Source: Sulfuriferula plumbiphila
GTDB taxonomy: Bacteria > Pseudomonadota > Gammaproteobacteria > Burkholderiales > Sulfuriferulaceae
Assembly: GCF_009938015.1 (NCBI RefSeq)
Contig: NZ_AP021884.1
Coordinates: forward strand, 2,916,585 to 2,980,584
Reading direction: 5' to 3'
DNA: 64,000 bases
Part shown: positions 56,888 to 64,000 of the stretch, piece by piece
How the letters are laid out: each line of letters opens with the position of its first letter
Numbering within the stretch: the first letter of the stretch is position 1
Program-made: the position numbers and the translations under genes
Notes under the pieces: generated by a model
The model's input: only the letters and a program-made list of their open reading frames with translations
Databases searched by the model: none
What the model was told of the DNA's origin: nothing

Positions 56888-57124
56888 ATGCACGGGATTG
56901 TCATGTTTTTCGCTGCCCTTGTCATTAGCGCCGCTGCCCACGCAGATGCGCTGGACGGCTTTACCGATCATCAGGCCAGCTGCGGTTTGAAAAAAACGCT
57001 GGAACAAGGTTCCCTGAATGCCCTGGCCAGGCCGGGTAAAGCCAACCGCTTTCTCGATAATCCGCACCTCGGGAGTGCGCTGCCGAAATCGGTATTCGGC
57101 GCCTTGGGCGAACAGGCCTACTGA
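56888..57124 (+). pseudogene. Truncated DUF4197-family gene
   Basis: A 78-residue protein with a signal peptide, MHGIVMFFAALVISAAAHA. The start of a DUF4197 domain follows: ALDGFTDHQASCGLKKTLEQ, GSLNALARPGKANRFLDNPH and ALPKSVF. Full DUF4197 proteins run to roughly 220-240 residues; here the frame ends after LGEQAY, and the next gene starts in the stop (TGATG). The remaining two thirds of the domain are absent, so I read it as a fragment rather than a complete gene. Confidence 0.65.
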
Positions 57125-57870
57125 TGGCCAAAGTCCTGTTCATCCTCACTGCCGCCAGCGAGCTCCCGCTCAAGGACGGCACCCGGATTCCGACCGGCTT
57201 CTGGGCACAGGAGCTGGTTCCGCCACACCATATCTTTCTCGAACACGGGCACACGATCGACATCGCCACACCCAAAGGCAAGCCCGCCGTGCTGGACGAA
57301 AACTGCTTTTCCCCGGCGTTTCATAACCAAGACGCCGGCCGCATCGCCAACCTGCGCGAGCAGTTGTCCGGGATCGAAGCCTGGCACACACCGCTGTCAC
57401 TGGAGCGGCTGGCGCTGACCGGGACCCGATACGACGCGCTATTTTTTCCTGGCGGACACGGCCCCATGGTCGATTTGATCACCTCCGCGGCGGCAGGCAA
57501 TCTGGTCAAGCGCACCCTGGCAGGCGGCGGTTTGATCGGTGCGGTATGCCATGGCCCGGCGGGTCTGGTAACGGCGCAGCAGGACGGACACTGGCTGTTT
57601 GCAGGGTATCAGCTGACCTGCTTCAGCCCGCAGGAAGAACAGCACGCCGGACTCGCCGACGCGCTGCCCTTCCTGCTGGCAGAGCGCCTCGCCAGCCTGG
57701 GCGGGGAATTGCGTTTTGGCGCGCCGGGCGGCGAGCATGTCGTCATCGACCGCCAGCTCCATACCGGCCAGAATCCGGCCTCAGTCGAAAAACTGGCTTT
57801 TGCCATGGCGCGCCGGCTCAAAAAAATGGGCAGCCTGGACAAGGATGTCTGCGGCACCCCCTGCGCCTGA
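57124..57870 (+). CDS. DJ-1/PfpI (Hsp31-like) family protein
   Basis: A 248-residue protein. Class I glutamine-amidotransferase-like fold; nucleophilic elbow GGLIGAVCHGPAGLV (Cys about 141), with YDALFFPGGHGPMVDL (about 103) before it and a His in the CHGP motif. N-terminal VLFILTAASELPLKDGTRIP resembles the Hsp31/glyoxalase III branch. Likely roles are methylglyoxal detoxification or protein repair. Its start overlaps the DUF4197 fragment stop. The C-terminal end GTPCA is cysteine-containing and unusual. Confidence 0.88.
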   Translation: MAKVLFILTAASELPLKDGTRIPTGFWAQELVPPHHIFLEHGHTIDIATPKGKPAVLDENCFSPAFHNQDAGRIANLREQLSGIEAWHTPLSLERLALTGTRYDALFFPGGHGPMVDLITSAAAGNLVKRTLAGGGLIGAVCHGPAGLVTAQQDGHWLFAGYQLTCFSPQEEQHAGLADALPFLLAERLASLGGELRFGAPGGEHVVIDRQLHTGQNPASVEKLAFAMARRLKKMGSLDKDVCGTPCA

Positions 57871-58012
57871 TTCAAATCCAAATGTACCAGCCGGGTATCA
57901 GTCTTCTCCTTGGCGTCGTATTTTCCCTGCTTCATCAATCCCGAAAAAGTAAAGGCTTATTTCCCGGGGTAGTTACTGATAAAATGGCGCTTTGGTAATC
58001 GCCGTGCCGCTC

Positions 58013-61000
58013 ATGGACACCCCCCGCCTACGCGAAATTCCCTACAATTACACTTCGTTTTCCGACCGCGAAATCGTCATCCGCCTGCTGGGTGGGGAAG
58101 CATGGGAAATCCTCAACCAGCTGCGCGCCGAACGCCGCACCGGCCGCTCGGCACGCATGTTGTTCGAGGTGCTGGGCGATATCTGGGTGGTATCGCGCAA
58201 CCCCTATCTGCAGGATGACCTGCTCGCCAACCCCAGGCGCCAGACGGCGTTGATCGAGGCGCTGAATCATCGGCTGAATGAAATCGACGCGCGCCGGCAG
58301 GACAATCCGCTGGTTGCGCCGCTGCTGGAAACCGCGCGCCGGGCAGTGGCAAATTTCGAATCGGATTTTGCCCATACGCGCCGGTTGCGCCGCGATACGC
58401 TAAAAAAACTGGGCCGCCACACACGCAAGGACAACATCCAGTTCGACGGCCTGGCGCGCGTTTCCCACGTCACCGACGCCACCGACTGGCGCGTGGAATA
58501 CCCCTTCGTCGTGCTCAACCCGGACACCGAAGCGGAAATCGCCCACCTGGTCAAAGGCTGCATCGAACTGGGGCTGACCATCATTCCGCGCGGCGGCGGC
58601 ACCGGCTACACCGGCGGTGCGATTCCGCTCACACCGCATTCCGCCGTCATCAACACGGAAAAACTGGAGGCGCTGTCCGCGCCCGAGATGACGCGCCTGC
58701 CCGGCGTGGATCGCGACTACGCCACTATCCACTGCGGCGCCGGGGTGGTGACGCGGCGGGTGATGGACGCGGCGGATGAAGCGGGCTTTGTGTTCGCAGT
58801 CGATCCCACCTCGGCCGACGCCTCGTGCATCGGCGGCAACGTGGCGATGAACGCCGGCGGCAAAAAGGCCGTGCTGTGGGGCACGGCGCTCGACAATCTG
58901 GTGTCGTGGCGCATGGTGACACCGGACGCGGAATGGCTGGAAGTCACCCGCCTCGACCATAATCTGGGCAAGATTCACGATGCCGCAATGGCACGGTTCG
59001 AGGTTCGGCGCTACGCCATTGACGGCACAGCCGAAATCGCCAGGCCGGAGGTTCTGGAAATCCCCGGCCAGCATTTCCGCAAGGTGGGGCTGGGCAAGGA
59101 CGTCACCGACAAGTTCCTGGCCGGCCTGCCCGGCATCCAGAAGGAAGGCTGCGACGGCATCATCACCTCCGCCCGCTTCATTCTGCACCAGCTGCCCGCA
59201 TTCACGCGCACCGTGTGCCTGGAATTCTTCGGCCAGGTGCGCGACGCAGTGCCTGCCATCGTCGAAGTGAAGGATTATCTGGATGCCCACCCCCACGCCA
59301 TCCTCGCCGGACTGGAACATCTGGACGCGCGCTACATCAAGGCGGTGGGCTACGCCACCAAGGCCCACCGCAACGAACGCCCGAAAATGATCCTGCTGGC
59401 CGACGTGGTGTCGGATGACGAGGCCGCCTGCGGCGAAGCGGCCTCGCACATCGTGCAGCTCGCCAATGCCCGCGGCGGCGAGGGTTTCATCGCCGTGACT
59501 GCCGAAGCGCGCAAGAAATTCTGGCTGGATCGCGCCCGCACCGCCGCCATCGCCGCCCACACCAACGCTTTCAAGATCAACGAGGACGTGGTGATCCCCC
59601 TGGACCGGCTGGCGGATTATTCCGACGGCGTGGAACGCATCAACATCGAACTATCCATCGCCAACAAGCTGAAATTGCTGGATGCACTGGAGCCGTTTTT
59701 CCGCGCCGCACTGCCGCTGTTCCAGGATGAAGATACGGTGGCCGATCCGCAGATGACCGAGGAACGCCGTAGCCGGGCGCTGGCCTTGCTGCAAAAAACC
59801 CGTGCGCGCTGGCGCTGGCTGCTGGACAATCTCGACGCCGCGCCGGCCCGCGCCGAACTCGCCATCGCCAACACCGGTCTGGTCGCGTCCAACGGCCACA
59901 CCACGGTGTTCCAGGCCTTGCAGGATCACACCCTGCGCGTGTCGTGGAAGCGTGAACTGCGCAGGGAGCTGCAGCGCATTTTCGTCGGCCGCGAATACCA
60001 GCCGGTACTGGACGCGTGCGACCGCCTGCACAAACAAACCCTGAAAAGCCGCGTTTTCGTGGCGCTGCACATGCACGCCGGCGACGGCAACGTGCACACC
60101 AACCTGCCGGTCAACTCCGACGACTACACCATGCTGCAGGAAGCCAACGCCGCCGTGGCGCGCATCATGCAGCTGGCGCGGGATCTGGGCGGGGTGATTT
60201 CGGGCGAACACGGCATCGGCCTCACCAAGCTGGAATACCTGGAAGATGAAGCGATCCAGAGCTTCGTGCGCTATAAAACCAAAGTTGACCCGGAAGGCCG
60301 CTTCAACAAGGGCAAGCTGATGCCCGGCGCGGATCTGCGCAACGCCTATACCCCCAGCTTCTCGCTGCTGGAAACCGAGTCGCTGATCATGGAACAGTCC
60401 GAGATCGGCGAGATCGCCGACTCGATCAAGGATTGCCTGCGCTGCGGCAAGTGCAAGCCGGTGTGCAACACGCATATTCCGCGCGCCAATCTGCTGTACA
60501 GCCCGCGCAACAAGATCCTCGCCACCTCGCTGTTGATCGAGGCTTTTCTGTACGAGGAGCAGACCCGGCGCGGGGTTTCCATCCGGCACTTCGACGAGTT
60601 CGGCGATGTGGCCGACCACTGCACCGTGTGCCACAAGTGCCTCAACCCGTGCCCGGTCAACATCGACTTCGGCGACGTTTCCATCGCCATGCGCAACTTC
60701 CTGCGCAAGCAGGGCAAGAAAAAGTTCAACCCCGGCACGACAGCGTCGATGTTCTTCCTCAATGCCACCGACCCGGCCACCATCAAGCTCACCCGCAAAG
60801 TGATGATAGACTGGGGCTACAGTGCGCAGCGCTGGGCTTACCAGGGCGCGAAGAAACTCGGTCTGGTCAAAGCGCAGACCGCTCACCCCCCTGCCACTCT
60901 CGGCACCGCCCCGATGCGTGCGCAGATCATCCACTTCATCAACAAGCCCATGCCCGGCGGACTGCCCAAGAAAACCTCGCGCGCGCTGCTGGGGCTGGAA

Positions 61001-61843
61001 GATGCCAGCATTGTGCCGGTGATCCGCAACCCGGCCAAACTCAGCGAGGATTCCGACGCGGTATTCTACTTCCCCGGCTGCGGTTCGGAGCGGCTGTTCT
61101 CGCAAGTGGGGCTGGCGACGCAGGCCATGCTGTTCGAACTCGGCACGCAAACCGTGCTGCCGCCCGGCTATCTGTGCTGCGGCTATCCGCAGACCTCGAG
61201 CGGGCAGGCGGATAAAGGCGAGGCCATCACCACCGAAAACCGGGTGCTGTTCCACCGCGTGGCCAACACCCTCAACTACCTCGACATCAAGACCGTGATC
61301 GTGTCCTGCGGCACCTGCATGGATCAACTGTTGAAGTACCAGTTCGAGAAAATCTTCCCCGGCTGCCGCCTGCTCGACATCCACGAATACCTGCTGGAGA
61401 AAGGTGTAAAACTGGAAGGAGTGAACGGCACGCGCTATATGTACCACGACCCGTGCCACACGCCGATGAAGACCTACCAGCCGCTGAAGGTAGTGAACCA
61501 GTTGATGGGCGATGAGGTAAAACTGTCCGAACGCTGCTGCGGCGAATCCGGCACGCTGGCGGTGTCGCGCCCGGACATCTCCACTCAGATCCGCTTCCGC
61601 AAGGAAGAAGAAATCCGCAAGGTGGCCGGACAACTGCGCGCCGGATCGGGCGAAGCTGCCCCGGTGAAAATCCTCACCTCATGCCCGTCGTGCCTGCAGG
61701 GCTTATCCCGCTACGATGACGACGCTGCAACCTCTGCGGACTACATCGTGGTGGAAATGGCCAGGCACCTGCTGGGGCCGGACTGGATGGCGAATTACAT
61801 CGACAAGGCCAGCAACGGCGGCATCGAGCGTGTATTGTTATGA
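58013..61843 (+). CDS. Large FAD/Fe-S oxidoreductase (DUF3683, D-lactate dehydrogenase-like, CCG fusion)
   Basis: About 1276 residues from ATG 58013 (an in-frame TTG lies 21 bp upstream). Domains in order: DUF3683 about 1-140; FAD_binding_4 about 165-330 with [21 protein letters not shown]-oxidase C-terminal about 410-790 with [15 protein letters not shown] near 685; two 4Fe-4S motifs [11 protein letters not shown] (about 809) and [12 protein letters not shown] (about 870); CCG domains with YFPGCGSE...LCCGYP (about 1020-1060) and DPCHTP...CCGESG (about 1145-1180). It joins the parts of a glycolate or D-lactate oxidase into one chain that could pass electrons to quinone. Substrate is not determinable. 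Confidence 0.9.
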   Translation: MDTPRLREIPYNYTSFSDREIVIRLLGGEAWEILNQLRAERRTGRSARMLFEVLGDIWVVSRNPYLQDDLLANPRRQTALIEALNHRLNEIDARRQDNPLVAPLLETARRAVANFESDFAHTRRLRRDTLKKLGRHTRKDNIQFDGLARVSHVTDATDWRVEYPFVVLNPDTEAEIAHLVKGCIELGLTIIPRGGGTGYTGGAIPLTPHSAVINTEKLEALSAPEMTRLPGVDRDYATIHCGAGVVTRRVMDAADEAGFVFAVDPTSADASCIGGNVAMNAGGKKAVLWGTALDNLVSWRMVTPDAEWLEVTRLDHNLGKIHDAAMARFEVRRYAIDGTAEIARPEVLEIPGQHFRKVGLGKDVTDKFLAGLPGIQKEGCDGIITSARFILHQLPAFTRTVCLEFFGQVRDAVPAIVEVKDYLDAHPHAILAGLEHLDARYIKAVGYATKAHRNERPKMILLADVVSDDEAACGEAASHIVQLANARGGEGFIAVTAEARKKFWLDRARTAAIAAHTNAFKINEDVVIPLDRLADYSDGVERINIELSIANKLKLLDALEPFFRAALPLFQDEDTVADPQMTEERRSRALALLQKTRARWRWLLDNLDAAPARAELAIANTGLVASNGHTTVFQALQDHTLRVSWKRELRRELQRIFVGREYQPVLDACDRLHKQTLKSRVFVALHMHAGDGNVHTNLPVNSDDYTMLQEANAAVARIMQLARDLGGVISGEHGIGLTKLEYLEDEAIQSFVRYKTKVDPEGRFNKGKLMPGADLRNAYTPSFSLLETESLIMEQSEIGEIADSIKDCLRCGKCKPVCNTHIPRANLLYSPRNKILATSLLIEAFLYEEQTRRGVSIRHFDEFGDVADHCTVCHKCLNPCPVNIDFGDVSIAMRNFLRKQGKKKFNPGTTASMFFLNATDPATIKLTRKVMIDWGYSAQRWAYQGAKKLGLVKAQTAHPPATLGTAPMRAQIIHFINKPMPGGLPKKTSRALLGLEDASIVPVIRNPAKLSEDSDAVFYFPGCGSERLFSQVGLATQAMLFELGTQTVLPPGYLCCGYPQTSSGQADKGEAITTENRVLFHRVANTLNYLDIKTVIVSCGTCMDQLLKYQFEKIFPGCRLLDIHEYLLEKGVKLEGVNGTRYMYHDPCHTPMKTYQPLKVVNQLMGDEVKLSERCCGESGTLAVSRPDISTQIRFRKEEEIRKVAGQLRAGSGEAAPVKILTSCPSCLQGLSRYDDDAATSADYIVVEMARHLLGPDWMANYIDKASNGGIERVLL

Positions 61844-61925
61844 CCGCGCCATGGCCTGGACAGGATTTTCCCCGGCCGGCCGATGAACAGACTTTCCGAT
61901 TCTTGAATTTCCATGGAAGGTAAGC

Positions 61926-63020
61926 ATGAAAAACCTGACTTTTCTTTTAGCGTTTGCTCTTGCAAATTCCGGCCATGCCGTGGAAATGGTCGAGATTGAC
62001 CCGCCGCCGCTCGAGGGCGTGGGCCCACAATTGTTTGGCACCCAGCCCGGCAAGAAATATCTGCCTGAAAAGGCAGTCGACAGTCCTCGCCCACCCCATC
62101 TGACGATATCCCGGCATGCCGGGGACAACGAACCGCTGCCCTATTACGCCATCGGCCCGGATACCTATTTCCTGTTTGCCAACATCGCCGAGGTGGATGG
62201 CAATAACCGTGGTTTCAACGGCAATGCGGGCTTTGTGGTGACCGATGACGGGGTGGTGGCGATCGACGCGCTGGGCACGCCGACGCTGGGCCGGCGCATG
62301 ATCGCAACCATCCGCAAAGTCACCAGGCAGCCCGTCCGTTATCTCATCCTGACGCATACCCACCCCGATCATTATTACGGCGCCCAGGCTTTTGTGGAAG
62401 CCTTCCCGGATATCAAGGTGATCAGCCACAAGGGCTCGGTGGATTATGCCTATTCCTCCACGATCCAGCGCTCCGTAGCCTACCGCAAGGTGTTTCTTCC
62501 CACGGACATGAAGGGATTCAAGGCAGTGGTGCCGAACGTGCTGATCGATGCGCCCCGTTTCGGCAAGACGACATTCAAGCTCGGCGCAAAAACCTTCGAT
62601 CTTTACAATGTGGACTACCAGCATTCCCATGGCGACCTGGTGCTGCATCAGGCAGAGGACAACATCGTGTGGATTTCCGACCTGGCATTCAACGGCCGCA
62701 TCACCTTCATGGGCGATGGCCATTACAAGAGCGCGCTTGAGGGGCAAAAATGGCTGCTGCAAACGTTTCCCGATGCACGTCTGATGGTGCCGGGGCATGG
62801 CGCCCCGCAGACGCCGCCTTTCCCGATGGTCGCGCGCACCATGCATTACATCCAGGCGCTGGAAGCCAAAATAAAATCCGCCAGGGAGCGGAATCTGGGC
62901 TTGCAGGATGCGGTGAACCAGTCGGAACTGCCCGAATTCAAGAATGATCCGCTGTATGGGCTGAATCACAGGCCCAACTCAAACTTTATTTTCAGGGAGA
63001 TGGAAGAGGAGGATTTCTGA
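61926..63020 (+). CDS. Periplasmic metallo-beta-lactamase-fold hydrolase (SoxH/quinoprotein-relay-like)
   Basis: A 364-residue protein with a signal peptide, MKNLTFLLAFALANSGHA, and GGAAGG-like site GGAAGGTAAGC at the start. Metal-binding motif LILTHTHPDHYYGAQAFVEA (HxHxDH, about 138-157), a third ligand region YQHSHGDLVLH (about 236), VWISDLAFNGR and LMVPGHGAPQTPP (about 289). The fold and the Gly-rich N-terminal domain resemble periplasmic MBL proteins linked to sulfur oxidation (SoxH) or quinoprotein systems. No sox or xox genes are near, so the substrate stays open. The 82-bp gap before it has no other feature. Confidence 0.82.
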   Translation: MKNLTFLLAFALANSGHAVEMVEIDPPPLEGVGPQLFGTQPGKKYLPEKAVDSPRPPHLTISRHAGDNEPLPYYAIGPDTYFLFANIAEVDGNNRGFNGNAGFVVTDDGVVAIDALGTPTLGRRMIATIRKVTRQPVRYLILTHTHPDHYYGAQAFVEAFPDIKVISHKGSVDYAYSSTIQRSVAYRKVFLPTDMKGFKAVVPNVLIDAPRFGKTTFKLGAKTFDLYNVDYQHSHGDLVLHQAEDNIVWISDLAFNGRITFMGDGHYKSALEGQKWLLQTFPDARLMVPGHGAPQTPPFPMVARTMHYIQALEAKIKSARERNLGLQDAVNQSELPEFKNDPLYGLNHRPNSNFIFREMEEEDF

Positions 63021-63092
63021 CATGGCGACACCGCACAGCATGCATGCGCGCAGCCGCCTGATTGCATCCGTCCGGCAATCCCGATACCCGGC

Positions 63093-63503
63093 ATGAACCC
63101 TTGCGAATTATGCGACACCCCCGGCGGCGAGGTGCTCTGGCGCAATGACCTATGCCGCGTGGTGCTGATAGACGACGTGGACTACCCCGGCTTTTGCCGG
63201 GTGATTCTGAATGCGCATGTCAAGGAGATGAGTGATCTGAGCGAGGCGCGCCAGACGCAGCTGATGCGCGCGGTGTTTGCCACCGAAACGGTGCTGCGTG
63301 AGGTACTCAGGCCGGACAAGATCAATCTCGCCAGTCTCGGCAACATGACGCCGCACCTGCACTGGCATGTCATCCCGCGTTTTGCCGGCGACCGCCATTT
63401 TCCCAACCCGATTTGGGGCGCGCCGCAGCGCGAATCGCGCCCGCAAGGCCAGCTCAACCTGATCGCCGGAATTCTGAAATCTGCGCTGGCGCAGCGGCTG
63501 TAA
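63093..63503 (+). CDS. HIT-family nucleotide-binding protein
   Basis: A 136-residue protein. The histidine triad MTPHLHWHVIPRFAGD (about 86-101; HxHxH) is intact, with N-terminal CELCDTPGGEVLWRNDLCRV and ILNAHVKEMSDLSEA. The CxxC near the start (CELC) is a possible metal site. HIT proteins hydrolyse nucleotide phosphoramidates or AMP conjugates; the actual substrate is unknown. It stands 72 bp after the MBL gene and converges on the phoR-like gene. Confidence 0.92.
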   Translation: MNPCELCDTPGGEVLWRNDLCRVVLIDDVDYPGFCRVILNAHVKEMSDLSEARQTQLMRAVFATETVLREVLRPDKINLASLGNMTPHLHWHVIPRFAGDRHFPNPIWGAPQRESRPQGQLNLIAGILKSALAQRL

Positions 63504-63547
63504 CCCCGGGAAAATCGCTTACCCATGGGGAGCCCGGGGGGAAACAA

Positions 63548-64000
63548 TCAAGCTGCCGGCGGCGCAATCACCCGGCTGGCCGGAAAACACGCAGCAAAAC
63601 AGCTGCCCTTGCCGACCTGGCTCTCTATCAGCAGCCGCGCCTGGTGGCGGGTAAGCACGTGCTTGACAATGGCGAGGCCGAGGCCGGTGCCGCCGGTTTC
63701 GCGCGAGCGGCCACGGTCGACCCGGTAGAAGCGTTCGGTGAGGCGCGGGATATGGTGCGGCTCAATGCCTTCGCCGGTGTCGCTCACGCTGAAACACACT
63801 TCACCCGCGCGCGCAGCCCAGCGCAGGCTGATGTTGCCGCCCTTGGGAGTGTAACGCACGGCATTGCTGACCAGATTGCCGAAGGCGCTACGCAGTTCAT
63901 CAGGGTTGCCTTTAACCCAGCGGTCAGAATCGATGAACAGTTCGATACGGTGGCGCTCGCCGCTCAGGCTCTGCGCATCCTGAAATAACAGCCGCGCCAG
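63548..64000 (-). CDS. PhoR-like sensor histidine kinase, C-terminal part (5' end outside window)
   Basis: 151 codons are open to the window edge. HATPase_c domain: N-box DELRSAFGNLVSNAVRYTPK, G1 SVSDTGEGIEPHHIPRLTER, F-box RFYRVD, and G2 GGTGLGLAIVKHVLTRHQAR. The DTGEGI...RFYRVD...GGTGLGLAIVKH series is typical of PhoR phosphate-sensing kinases. The H-box and sensor regions lie beyond base 64000. PhoR identity is likely but not provable from the fragment. Confidence 0.85.
   Translation of the reverse strand: MARLLFQDAQSLSGERHRIELFIDSDRWVKGNPDELRSAFGNLVSNAVRYTPKGGNISLRWAARAGEVCFSVSDTGEGIEPHHIPRLTERFYRVDRGRSRETGGTGLGLAIVKHVLTRHQARLLIESQVGKGSCFAACFPASRVIAPPAA

Overview
The window reads as a chromosomal segment of a GC-rich betaproteobacterium. 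Supporting signs are the canonical gene orders kdsD-kdsC-lptCAB-rpoN-hpf-ptsN-hprK-rapZ, leuS-lptE-holA-proA-nadD-rsfS-rlmH-maf-rng and yggS-proC-yggT-yggU, and divergently placed pilT/pilU. A proteobacterial phosphoribulokinase gene points to Calvin-cycle autotrophy. A Nitrosomonadales-type chemolithoautotroph (Gallionellaceae/Sulfuricellaceae-like) is my inference; no rRNA or tRNA is present to test it.

Layout. 1-7252: a tightly coupled type IV pilus / MSHA-like assembly operon (GspE/PilB-type ATPase, GspF/PilC-type platform protein, PilM/GspL-like, PilO/GspM-like, MshK-like periplasmic protein, two prepilin-like proteins). 7255-12024: an accessory stretch with an orphan membrane histidine kinase, a frameshifted DUF4160 gene plus a DUF2442 gene bracketed by REP-like repeats, a clipped XRE antitoxin, a BrnT-like toxin with its antitoxin, and an IS5-family element. 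12294-13020: a solitary type IV prepilin gene behind a GG-N10-GC sigma-54 promoter and followed by a terminator. 13156-15126: CPA2/Kef-type antiporter.

15227-24915: LPS (Kdo) synthesis and export genes, sigma-54, hibernation factor, nitrogen-PTS regulators, then ubiX and small membrane genes. 25046-29747 (minus strand): gpsA, SH3-domain protein, secB, a decayed BrnT/antitoxin remnant, and uvrD. 29904-32907: rhodanese, MoaD-like protein, CtaA/Cox15 haem A synthase, zinc alcohol dehydrogenase. 33150-34040: prk, divergent from the leuS-to-rng housekeeping cluster (34177-43464). 43531-47957 (minus): dynamin-like GTPase, yggU, yggT, proC, yggS. 47991-50369: pilT and pilU twitching ATPases. 50595-50832: a MITE-like inverted-repeat element directly upstream of a GGDEF/EAL protein (50866-53646). 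53694-57870: rRNA methyltransferase, hemJ, two thioredoxin-fold proteins, DinB-like protein, truncated DUF4197 gene, DJ-1/PfpI protein. 58013-64000: a 1276-residue FAD/Fe-S oxidoreductase, a periplasmic metallo-beta-lactamase-fold protein, a HIT protein and the 3' end of a phoR-like kinase.

Themes. Three separate loci carry pilus functions (assembly operon, sigma-54-driven pilin, retraction ATPases), and the sigma-54 gene lies in the same window. The most informative structures outside normal genes are the repeat-bounded DUF4160/DUF2442 island, the MITE-like element, the toxin-antitoxin fossil at 27147-27557, and a dispersed palindromic intergenic repeat. I did not find a clearly new multi-gene system; the best candidates for something undescribed are the two repeat elements and the rhodanese/MoaD-like pair.
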